From CAWJMN01 sp963844055 (GTDB lineage: Bacteria > Planctomycetota > Planctomycetia > Pirellulales > Pirellulaceae), in NCBI GenBank assembly GCA_963844055.1, contig CAWJMN010000002.1, positions 1,612,001-1,676,000 on the forward strand: a stretch of DNA of 64,000 bases, read 5' to 3'. A program made the translations under genes and the position numbers. The notes beneath the pieces are model-generated. The model was not told the origin of the DNA, searched no databases, and was given only the letters and a program-made list of their open reading frames with translations. This document shows positions 34,187-42,464 of the stretch, in pieces; positions within the stretch are counted from its first letter, which is position 1, and each line of letters starts with the position of its first letter.

Positions 34187-34946
34187 ATGGCCCACCTCTT
34201 TCAGTCCCTCCTCCTACTTATTGCCACCGCTTCCAAGAATGAACTGGCTAGGCAGATCAAATACCTCAAGGTGGAGAACGAGATCCTGAGAAGCAAGCTT
34301 CCCGCCCGGATTACGGTTACGACGAAAGAGCGAAGTCGACTGGTACGGTTTGCCAAGAAGCTAGGGACAGCCATTTATGGCCTAGCGACCATCGTGACAC
34401 CCCAGACAGTCATGCGCTGGCTCAAGGAAGACCGGGAAGGGAAAAACCAAACGCGGACGTCGGCGCACGGCGCAAGAGATCTGTCTTCTGGTCGTGAAAC
34501 TAGCCCGGGAGAACAGCTGGGGCTATACGCGAATCCTGGGCGAGATCCGAAAACTGGGGATCAAGTCGATTTCACGGAATACCGTGAAACGGATTTTAGC
34601 GGAACATGGGTTTGATCCAGGCCCTACCCGTGGTGAAGGCTCTTGGGACGAGTTCCTGAAGCGGCATGCCGCTTCCTTGTGGCAATGTGACTTCTTCAGC
34701 CAGAAGACGGTGACTTTCCAAGGTATCCGAGAAGCGTTCGTCCTAGCCTTCCTGAACGTAAAGACCCGTCAAGTCATTCTTTCACCTGCTACCCATCATC
34801 CGAATGAAACTTGGGTTCTGGCCCAAACCGAGTCTTTCATGGAACAGGCCAAGGAACTCAAGTTACCGATTGGTCTTGTCCAGCATGACCGGGATACCAA
34901 GTTCACCCGCAAGTTCGATGAACTCCTCCCCGGTCCATCCGAGTAG
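34187..34946 (+). pseudogene. Integrase-core transposase, frameshifted and truncated copy
   Basis: Degraded copy of the intact transposase at 35173. The first frame matches its N-terminal region to about residue 85. An approximately 11-nt loss near 34450-34470 shifts the frame, and the match resumes in the next frame from about 34494 (KLARENSWGYTRILGE) through the first catalytic Asp (LWQCDFFS) and the QHDRDTKF block. It then breaks off around 34926 where the second 190-bp repeat begins, so the catalytic Glu and C terminus are missing. The terminal residues LPGPSE are read from that repeat. Confidence 0.85.
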
Positions 34947-35117
34947 CGAGCACTCTCTCGGGAGAGAGACAGAGAGTTTCCCTTCTGGGACCTACTTACC
35001 ACTCCAAAAACCAAGGCTTTAAGCCCACGCAATCACGCCCAAAACAGCGCGAAAATGCCCCAAGAAGTTGAGCCGAAAAAAGCTCGAATTAGGATGGTCG
35101 TTTTGGCATCCCTTAGG
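34927..35117 (+). repeat. 190-bp duplicated segment, copy 2
   Basis: Second copy of the segment at 33941-34131. Its left boundary coincides with the point where the first transposase copy is cut, showing that a unit of 986 bp was tandemly repeated or that a second element entered the first. Confidence 0.7.
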
Positions 35118-35161
35118 TGTGCCAAAATGAGAGCATCCTGATGATACAGACCGACTTAGGT
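35118..35161 (-). repeat. Left end of insertion sequence, copy 2
   Basis: TGTGCCAAAATGAGAGCAT, 13 nt, then ACCGACTTAGGT; the same layout as copy 1. A weak inverse match, ACGCTTTCGTATTGCACA at 36353-36370, could be the matching right end, which would give an element of about 1.25 kb. Confidence 0.65.
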
Positions 35162-35172
35162 ATTTTAGTCGA

Positions 35173-36267
35173 ATGGCCCACCTCTTTCAGTCCCTCCTCC
35201 TACTTATTGCCACAGCTTCCAAGAATGAACTGGCTAGGCAGATCAAATACCTCAAGGTGGAGAACGAGATCCTCCGGAGCAAGCTTCCTGCCCGGATTAC
35301 CGTCACCGGGAAAGAGCGGAGTCGGCTAGTCCGCTTTGCGCAGAAGCTGGGGACTGCCATCCATGGCCTCGCCACCATCGTGACTCCCCAAACGGTACTG
35401 CGCTGGATTCGGGAAGAACGGGAAGGGAAGCACCAGACCCCCGTCAAACGGGGACGGCGGCGGACGGCGCAAGAGATCTGCCTCTTGGTCGTCAAACTGG
35501 CCCGGGAGAACGAGTGGGGCTATACGCGAATCCTGGGCGAGCTTCGGAAGCTGGGGATTCGGTCTATCTCCCGGAATACCGTCAAACGGATCTTGGCCGA
35601 GCATGGGTTCGACCCAGGCCCCAACCGGGGAGAAGGCTCGTGGGACGAATTTCTGAAGCGGCATGCCGCTTCCTTGTGGCAATGCGACTTCTTCAGCCAG
35701 AAGACCATGACATTTCAGGGGATACGGGATGTGTTTGTCCTAGCGTTTTTGAACGTGAAGACTCGGCGGGTCATCCTCTCGCCCGCTACCCATCATCCCA
35801 ATGAAGCCTGGGTGGTTGCGCAGACCGAATCGTTTATCGAGCAGGCCAAAGAGCTCAAGCTCCCCATTGGCCTAGTGCAGCATGACCGGGACACCAAGTT
35901 CACCCAGAAGTTCAAGCAGGTCTTAAAGCAACGCCGGGTGCAGCCGGTGAGGAACGCGTTCCGCGCTCCCAACACGAATGCCTATATCGAGCGCTTCGTC
36001 CAATCGATTGGACAGGAGTGCTTGGATAGGTTTGTGATCTTTGGGGAGGCCCATATGAATCATTTGTGCCAAGAATACCTCGAGTACTATCATCACGAGC
36101 GGCCCCACCAAGCGTTAGAGAATGAGCCGCTGGTCAGGCCCAAACGCCATGGACGGCCAAAGGCCAAGACAAAGATGGAAGGGTCCGCGACCGTGCGTCT
36201 GAAAGAGATCCGCTGCAAGCAGCGGCTAGGTGGGCTGCTGAAGAGCTATTCGAAGAAGGCGGCGTAG
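35173..36267 (+). mobile_element. Integrase-core (rve) transposase of an insertion sequence, intact
   Basis: 364-residue DDE transposase. N-terminal helix-turn-helix region (about 1-75; LARQIKYLKVENEILRSKLP), a second recognition segment (NTVKRILAEHGFDPGP), then the RNase-H-like core. The core carries catalytic Asp in LWQCDFFS, Asp in LVQHDRDTKF and Glu in NAYIERFVQSIGQECLD. The C-terminal YYHHERPHQALENEP motif is typical of IS3/IS481-like enzymes. The intact frame suggests activity. It sits at the left border of the accessory island. Confidence 0.9.
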
Positions 36268-36382
36268 TGCTTCTACGGCCGTGCATTCAAGAGGGTGCGA
36301 GAATTGCGAGAGCACCAATGTTATTGCTACAATTCACAGACATCTCAAACCCACGCTTTCGTATTGCACAGGACGAAATCAC

Positions 36383-37099
36383 ATGCTGACCTTTCCACCA
36401 GAAGTCATCGAGAAACTTCAGTCCTACGTGTATCGACTAATTGATCCGCGAAACGGTGAAACCTTCTATGTGGGAAAAGGAAAAGGGAATCGAGTTTTTG
36501 CACATATTCGCGAAGAAGTTGAATCGGACGACCTAGGTGACAAGCTACGCAGGATTCGCGAAATCAAGGCTGCTGGCTTTGAGGTGGCTCATGTTATACA
36601 TCGTCATGGTATGGATGATGCAACGGCCTTTGAAGTGGAAGCGGCGCTAATCGACGCCTACCCAGGTCTCACCAATATTGTAGTCGGCCCCGGAAGTGAC
36701 TATGGTGCGATGCATGCTCAGGAGATCATCCAGAAATACTCTGCCCAGCCCGCTGAATTCAAACATCGCGCTATTCTAATCAATGTCAATCGCAGCGCCT
36801 TAGAAACGAGTCTCTACGAGGCGACTCGCTATGCTTGGAAAATCGACGTCAAGAAAGCAAAACGAGCCGAAATTGTAGCAGCCGTTCGATTCGGCATCAT
36901 CATCGAAGTCTTCACTCCGACGGACTGGCTACCGGCCACAAGCGAGAATTTTCCAGGGCGTGATCCAGTCCCGGGGCGTGTTGGATTCAGAGGAAACAAT
37001 GCAGATAAAGACATAAGGCAGCTCTACATTGGCAAGCGCGTTCCGGATGAATATCGAAAGCAAGGTCCGGCGAATCCGGTCAAGTACTCGTACAAGTAA
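36383..37099 (+). CDS. GIY-YIG nuclease-domain protein
   Basis: 238 residues from ATG 36383; an open frame back to 36281 adds a Cys-rich stretch without a ribosome site, so I reject it. The GIY-YIG fold is visible at the N terminus: YVYRLID (15-21), FYVGKGKGNRVFAH (28-41) with the catalytic Arg, and a helix ending in EAALIDAYP with the metal-binding Glu. The C-terminal 130 residues (about 110-238) are unassigned. Closest in style to the LEM-3-like/DUF GIY-YIG group. Flanked by repeat remnants on both sides. A role in DNA processing or defence is inference. Confidence 0.82.
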   Translation: MLTFPPEVIEKLQSYVYRLIDPRNGETFYVGKGKGNRVFAHIREEVESDDLGDKLRRIREIKAAGFEVAHVIHRHGMDDATAFEVEAALIDAYPGLTNIVVGPGSDYGAMHAQEIIQKYSAQPAEFKHRAILINVNRSALETSLYEATRYAWKIDVKKAKRAEIVAAVRFGIIIEVFTPTDWLPATSENFPGRDPVPGRVGFRGNNADKDIRQLYIGKRVPDEYRKQGPANPVKYSYK

Positions 37100-37117
37100 A
37101 TGAGCCAAGCTTTCATT

Positions 37118-37194
37118 CCCTCTCAGGGCTCCAAACCATGAGCACTGACTTAGCAATGTGAACAAATCACTGCATTCATTCTGGCACAGGGCGG
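37118..37194 (+). repeat. Bipartite repeat, internally deleted copy
   Basis: The 45-bp segment 37118-37162 matches 45998-46042 at about 38 positions. The terminal TGCATTCATTCTGGCACA plus GGGCGG (37171-37194) follows directly; the 12-mer and its neighbourhood are missing. It lies exactly between two accessory genes. Confidence 0.6.
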
Positions 37195-37324
37195 TCACCA
37201 TTTTGGAATTGGTTAGTCGAGATTGCCAGACTGGTTTCAGTTTGCCAAATCTACGAATGTTCTCTGTGTCGATTTTTTCGAGAACTGTGATCACCACCCG
37301 AAGTAAAGCAAAGGAAATCCTTTA

Positions 37325-38530
37325 GTGCTAATTGAACGTTTCACGGACGGCACCTTCCGCAGTTGGACTCCAACCACTCTTGAGGCGTTAGGCTTAGATG
37401 AGAAGGTGCTAGAAGATGCAATAGCTCAAAACCCGAGTCTCTTGGGTTTTGACTCTAGAAGATCCGGGATTAGCGGTGATTTTAAGTCGTTTACGCAAGT
37501 GACTCTACGGACACCTACAAAACGCACCATTTATGCGGACGTCGTCTTTTTCACAGCTAGCGGCCACATCATTATCGTCGAAGTAAAACGATATGGGAAC
37601 CCTGAGCTGCGAGACCGCGCAGTGATAGCTCAGGTCATAGATTACGCGAGTACGATTCAGTCATTGGGTGAGATCGAACTCTGCAATGCTTTCGCTTCGA
37701 GCAGCGATCAAACCTGGACGGAGTTAACAAACACTTGGTTCCCGCTGGAGAACGACCCCGAAGACCTCGCCCTACTTCTCCATCAGCGTATGCGAACTGG
37801 GCAAATAAATTTGGTTATCGCATGTGATCGTATACCAACGGGGCTTTTCGATGTAGCCAGAGGTGTATCGACACAATCCGCAGTTGGTTTCGAACTTGAT
37901 TTAGTCGAGATCAGGCCATTTAGTTTGAATGATTCGACCGATTCTTCGGTGCTGTTCCTGCCTCACAATCGGTGGAGCACGGAAACGGTAGCTCGAACGG
38001 TCGTAACAGTGGAGTTTGAAGCCGGAACTCCAAAACCAGAAGTCAAGGTGGTGACGACAGCAGCTGAAGAAATCTCAGAGAATTTCCAAGTAGCAAAAGG
38101 GGCGCTTAGGCATTTTAGCGAAGAAGAGGTCAAAGCAGAGGTTTTAGAACTTGGCGCCCCTGTTCTATTGTCGCTGCTCGAATTCTGCTCAGCCGAGAGC
38201 TTTGGCAATAAGATTGTGGCCAAAGGAAAAAAGCAGAAGGGCTCTTTTGGTTTCTATATACCCTGGATGGACTCAACGGGACAAACTTCAAGGCAAATGG
38301 CTTTTAGTGTCACCTACGGCAAAACTTCTGAAGTCTATTGGTTCTTTCAGAAACTGAAAGAATTGAGTAAGTGCTACCCGGAATTTGCTAAGCGATTCAC
38401 AGACATCTTTGGAACCGCCATTGATCCAATGGGTAAGGAAACCCGGCAACCCATAGAGGCAATTGGAAAGAAGATGGCAGAATTTAAGGAGTTGATGATC
38501 TGGTTTCGTGACAATACAGCGAGATCCTAA
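37325..38530 (+). CDS. PD-(D/E)XK nuclease-like protein
   Basis: 401 residues from a GTG. An N-terminal restriction-endonuclease-like core (about 20-160) has Asp72 in IYADVVFF and Glu86-x-Lys88 in IIIVEVKRYG, the expected D...E-x-K metal site, followed by the helix VIAQVIDYAST. The C-terminal half (about 250-401) carries a 'FGFYIPWMDSTGQ' strand region of unknown family. Single gene bounded by repeat copies on both sides. I infer a stand-alone DNA-targeting defence nuclease. Confidence 0.8.
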   Translation: MLIERFTDGTFRSWTPTTLEALGLDEKVLEDAIAQNPSLLGFDSRRSGISGDFKSFTQVTLRTPTKRTIYADVVFFTASGHIIIVEVKRYGNPELRDRAVIAQVIDYASTIQSLGEIELCNAFASSSDQTWTELTNTWFPLENDPEDLALLLHQRMRTGQINLVIACDRIPTGLFDVARGVSTQSAVGFELDLVEIRPFSLNDSTDSSVLFLPHNRWSTETVARTVVTVEFEAGTPKPEVKVVTTAAEEISENFQVAKGALRHFSEEEVKAEVLELGAPVLLSLLEFCSAESFGNKIVAKGKKQKGSFGFYIPWMDSTGQTSRQMAFSVTYGKTSEVYWFFQKLKELSKCYPEFAKRFTDIFGTAIDPMGKETRQPIEAIGKKMAEFKELMIWFRDNTARS

Positions 38531-38672
38531 ATGCGCAGTTCCTTGCCTTCGCTGAAAAGTCTCTAACCCGCGTCGCCAAGTGCCAAATTGAAAACGACGA
38601 CTCGAAAAAACTCGCAGCGACTGCTTAGTATTATCAGATCTTGGACTAGCCAAAAAGGAGCCCGCAGGCTCG

Positions 38673-38721
38673 ACGTAAGTCGCTGCTGATATGAAAGAGT
38701 TTTCATTTTGGCACAGGGCGG
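38673..38721 (+). repeat. Bipartite dispersed repeat
   Basis: ACGTAAGTCGCT, 13 nt, AGTTTTCATTTTGGCACA, then GGGCGG. It sits in the 443-bp gap between the PD-(D/E)XK gene and the three-gene operon. The remainder of that gap (38531-38672 and 38722-38973) contains no gene and should hold the operon promoter. Confidence 0.7.
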
Positions 38722-38973
38722 TGGCTGTCTTGGCTCTCTAGACGATACTTATCAAGCTGTTTTTCTGAAGTAAAATATGGCTGGTGCGAGCGGGAATAAA
38801 ATCTATAGGAATGCTGGCTAATCATTATCTTCACCCTATGTGCCAGCGGGGATCATATGTGCAACGCCCAGGTGTGAGAGAAGCACTACTTGAAGCAGAC
38901 ATCCCTACACTTGACTATGTTATGTTCTAGATAGTTATGGATTGGGGCTCCAGATAGGCAAATCGGATTTTGA

Positions 38974-40350
38974 ATGGCGACGAAGGCTGCAAGACCCCCG
39001 AAGACGGACTCCGATCCATTTCCGATCTTCTTGACGGAATACGATCCGTCTGACCTCCCAGGTGGAAGCTTAGACCCTCTCGGATTCGAACGCGGCTACT
39101 TGCACCTTGCGGAAAAGATTTTGCCTGGCCTAACTAACGTCGCCGATAAACCCAGGTACTTTTCTGTGCTCTGTACTGGAGCATTCCTTGCCCCAGTCGA
39201 CACAAATGATCCACCTCGCGTTCAATATCAGAACAGGCTGGATTGCATCTTGCGAGCTGAAAGATTTTGGGCGTTGGCCAACGTTCTGGCAACGCAAGCT
39301 GCCGACGATGACGATAAACTGTCTGAGTCTGGCATTAGAGGCGTAACTTATGCGCGAAATGCTGCTGAGCCTCTGCTTCGCCTTGGAGCAAGTCGTACTG
39401 AAGCCAACTTTAAACTCTTGTCGCGACAAGTCCCTTATGGCGTGGTAGGTATCTACGGTTCCGTCGCCGAGGGAATGCGACTCGTTGATCGCAAAACCTT
39501 CACCTTAACGCCCGACCTTGGTGAACGACTGGCGGAAGGATTTATCGAACAATCTGACATGCCTCAGGTATTGAAGAAGGCAATTTCGAGTGGAGGCGAG
39601 GTGCCGTTAAATAAACTTACCGAATGGGGCACGAGGTCTCATGTTTCTGGAACGCATTTTCCCATTGAAACAGAATGCTTCAAAGACGCGCTGATTCGAA
39701 ATCCCGTACGCGCTCGAATGGCGATGGCACTTGCTAAGCATCCTTTTCAGGATGACGGCGATACCGAACTAAAACGTCTGAGAAGGCTGCTCCCCACTTT
39801 GACATCACAGGCGGACAGTCGCGATCTTGTAGAGGCTGTCCAGACGATACTATGCTACGAGAAGTGCTTTCGACTTCTGTCTTTGGGGTTCGAACGATTG
39901 CTGTGGCTCTGTAAAAATCTACCTGCTGCATCGCTAACTCTTGAAGAGCTTGTAGATGACGAGGTAATGTCGAGCGTACGAGAGAGCTTACCGGAGGCCG
40001 CCAGAAAGCTTGCCCAAGCATTGGATAATGGACAAACGGAGATTTTCAGAACGAATATAAATCGGCTTGACTCGGCACGTCGATTTACGGTGCAAGCCGC
40101 TGCGTGCTGTGATTCGAATAAACATTTAGCACTTGCGATTATGGAAAATCACGACGACGTTCAACGGGGCAAATTTGATCGTGGTCGACGAAAGATGCCT
40201 TGGCTTGAGAGAACTGGCAATCGGGTCAGCCTGACAATGACAAGAGTTGGAGGACTTAACAACGAAGCGATCTCTATAGAAAACATTGCACCACACCCAT
40301 ATCGCATCTCGTCAGCCGACGCTCTCATTGCAGCATCGGAGTTCGCGTGA
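38974..40350 (+). CDS. Unknown protein, first gene of three-gene PLD/helicase operon
   Basis: 458 residues, soluble, no domain recognised with confidence. The N-terminal region has 'LDPLGFERGYLHLAEKILPG' followed by PRYFSVLCTGAF, a pattern of conserved-looking helices (about 32-70). The middle is helix-rich and includes FERLLWLCKNLPAAS. The C terminus ends near PHPYRISSADALIAASEF. Loosely resembles in layout the uncharacterised proteins that accompany PLD-plus-helicase genes; that is a suspicion only. The stop TGA overlaps the next start (GTGA), so translation is coupled. It may be the recognition or scaffold subunit. Confidence 0.8.
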   Translation: MATKAARPPKTDSDPFPIFLTEYDPSDLPGGSLDPLGFERGYLHLAEKILPGLTNVADKPRYFSVLCTGAFLAPVDTNDPPRVQYQNRLDCILRAERFWALANVLATQAADDDDKLSESGIRGVTYARNAAEPLLRLGASRTEANFKLLSRQVPYGVVGIYGSVAEGMRLVDRKTFTLTPDLGERLAEGFIEQSDMPQVLKKAISSGGEVPLNKLTEWGTRSHVSGTHFPIETECFKDALIRNPVRARMAMALAKHPFQDDGDTELKRLRRLLPTLTSQADSRDLVEAVQTILCYEKCFRLLSLGFERLLWLCKNLPAASLTLEELVDDEVMSSVRESLPEAARKLAQALDNGQTEIFRTNINRLDSARRFTVQAAACCDSNKHLALAIMENHDDVQRGKFDRGRRKMPWLERTGNRVSLTMTRVGGLNNEAISIENIAPHPYRISSADALIAASEFA

Positions 40351-42464
40351 GCACGGGAAAAAAGTCGCTGCAACGTGACCGCAAGTTAATGGATCGATTA
40401 TCGCCAGAGCCATCGTACGGGCGTCTCCTTGGTGTCATTGCCACTTCGTATGAGATGCAGCCCGACTTTCTCGAAACAGATTTTCTTCCAACCGTACTTG
40501 GACTTGCGCACTGGGATGATCGGAACTGGACAAGCCGGATTGCTTTAGAAAAGCACCTTGCGGAGCTTGAGGCGGCGAGTTTCCTGATCGACGCACATCC
40601 GTATCGTGGCAGACCGCGTTCCCTGCGAGTTGAGATTCAGCCGTTGGCTTTAACGAAAGGACGTCTGCTCCACGCAAAAATGCTTGTCTGCGTCTACGAA
40701 GAAGCCGTAAGGCTAATAGTCGGGAGCGCAAACCTCACTGAACCGGGCTACCGCAGAAATCTTGAGGTAGTGGCAGTGCTCACAGCAACCTCAAAACGAC
40801 CAAGAGATGCGAGCTTGATTCGGCAAGCTATTCGTGGTTTTGAAGAGTTATTTGCGGATCGAATATCGAGTAGCATGGCGTCGCTTTGCTCGCTAACAGT
40901 CCAGCAACTAGATGCCTGGACGTCGAGCAGCAATTCGCCAGTTGACCAGTGGTTCATCTGGGGAGGTGGTAACAAACCCCTTTGGCAGGAAGTGCTGAGC
41001 CGATGGCCTCAGAGTGAATTAATCCACCGCATCACAATTGTCTCTCCCTTTTGGTCGGAAGAAGAAAAAAGCGGACCATTATCAAAGTTGCTCTCCGAGC
41101 TTAAGGCAATGGGGTGTCTAGCTCCTAGCGTAGAACTAAACATGCTCACTGAAGCAGCACCTGACACGCAAAATACCTACAAGCCTCGCCTACCTGAATC
41201 GTTTCGCGTTTTTGATGCAAGACCATTTGGTGTAAACGCTTATGCTTCTGCGGTCGATCCTCGCATCCCATCCCACACAAATGAAGCCGATGGAGACTTT
41301 ATAGGCTCACGTGCGCTGCACGCAAAAATAGTCCTGCTCGAAGGCGAAAGTAAGTGCATGGCCTATTTGGGATCGGCAAATTTTACGAATCGTGGCTGGG
41401 GCTTTATTCCGAAAACGGAATCAGCCAATATCGAGGCAGGATTACTTCTGTTGCGCAGCGGCAATGCCGATTCTTCGTTCCAGGGCTTGATTCCAACAAC
41501 AGTTGGTGATCGCGTCTCTCTGGCGGGCGCAGCGGGCGGCAAGATTACAGCACCTGACCCTTCGCCTGACGACATCCAATGGCCAGACTTTCTACTAGGC
41601 GTGCAGTTGGAACCGGCGAATGAGGCGAAAGACTCGCTTCAACTTGTCTTGAATATAGATCCGTCGCTAGTGGCGGGACCCTTTCAAATTGCCTTTCCTC
41701 CATCAGAGTCCAATTCTACAGTACTATTTCGATTGGAACTTCCTGATGAAATATTGGGCGAATATCGTATTAGTCTGACGGAGACAGAACTCGCGCGACT
41801 CCTGAGGGAGCAAGAAGTCCATGTTGTTTGGTGGGAATGCGAGGCGGGTCGTACTTATCCAATCAACGTCTCCTCTGAAGCACGACTGACTCTACCGATA
41901 AGTCCATTGCTTGGAAATCCAGACGAGCATAATTTAATCGCTTATTATCAGGGTAAAATCGCATGGGAAGATCTTTTCCCAGATCCAGGTGACGGCGATG
42001 ATATTGGTACGTTACAGCTTTTGGGCGATAACGAGGATCAGTCCGTCGACACCTCTCGAATTCAATCTTACGTAGTTCGCGAATTCGTCGAAGCGATTAA
42101 GGGAATCAATGACGTGCTCAAATCGGCCGCGATGTCATCAAAAGCCTGTATGCGGCTTGCGTTGATTGGGAGCGTAAGTCCAGTTGCTTTAGCACGCCAA
42201 GTACAAGCGGCAGTCACTAAACATCACCGCAGTCCAATGGCTGCAGGCTTTCAGCTCGTCGAGATTCACAGCTGTCTATCTACTGCCAGAACCTATGACA
42301 CATCAAAGGCATTTAGGAAAGACTGGCTCTCCCTTGTAGATGAGGCTGCTGGAGCCGTATCAAGAATGATTGATGACCTACAGCAGGGATACCCAGATGA
42401 GCTTTCCCTCGCATTTAAACGCTATGCGAAGGCAATAAAGAAGCTCCATGGAGCTGACAAATGA
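40347..42464 (+). CDS. Phospholipase-D-like nuclease protein with two HKD motifs
   Basis: 705 residues, two PLD half-sites. The first is His109-x-Lys111 (LLHAKMLV) with GSANLTEPGYR about 15 residues later. The second is ALHAKIVLL (about 323-331) with YLGSANFTNRGWG. Together they would form one active site as in PLD-family nucleases. A C-terminal region of about 300 residues (about 400-705) is unassigned and beta-rich at first, then helical. It starts at a GTG overlapping the preceding stop and its own stop overlaps the next ATG, so the three proteins are made together. Predicted nuclease subunit of the operon. Confidence 0.88.
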   Translation: MSTGKKSLQRDRKLMDRLSPEPSYGRLLGVIATSYEMQPDFLETDFLPTVLGLAHWDDRNWTSRIALEKHLAELEAASFLIDAHPYRGRPRSLRVEIQPLALTKGRLLHAKMLVCVYEEAVRLIVGSANLTEPGYRRNLEVVAVLTATSKRPRDASLIRQAIRGFEELFADRISSSMASLCSLTVQQLDAWTSSSNSPVDQWFIWGGGNKPLWQEVLSRWPQSELIHRITIVSPFWSEEEKSGPLSKLLSELKAMGCLAPSVELNMLTEAAPDTQNTYKPRLPESFRVFDARPFGVNAYASAVDPRIPSHTNEADGDFIGSRALHAKIVLLEGESKCMAYLGSANFTNRGWGFIPKTESANIEAGLLLLRSGNADSSFQGLIPTTVGDRVSLAGAAGGKITAPDPSPDDIQWPDFLLGVQLEPANEAKDSLQLVLNIDPSLVAGPFQIAFPPSESNSTVLFRLELPDEILGEYRISLTETELARLLREQEVHVVWWECEAGRTYPINVSSEARLTLPISPLLGNPDEHNLIAYYQGKIAWEDLFPDPGDGDDIGTLQLLGDNEDQSVDTSRIQSYVVREFVEAIKGINDVLKSAAMSSKACMRLALIGSVSPVALARQVQAAVTKHHRSPMAAGFQLVEIHSCLSTARTYDTSKAFRKDWLSLVDEAAGAVSRMIDDLQQGYPDELSLAFKRYAKAIKKLHGADK

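Noticed and set aside
38673..38721. Junction repeats as simple rho-independent terminators
   Set aside because: They form no stable GC-rich stem followed by T residues, occur in one orientation regardless of gene direction, and keep a fixed 13-nt spacer.
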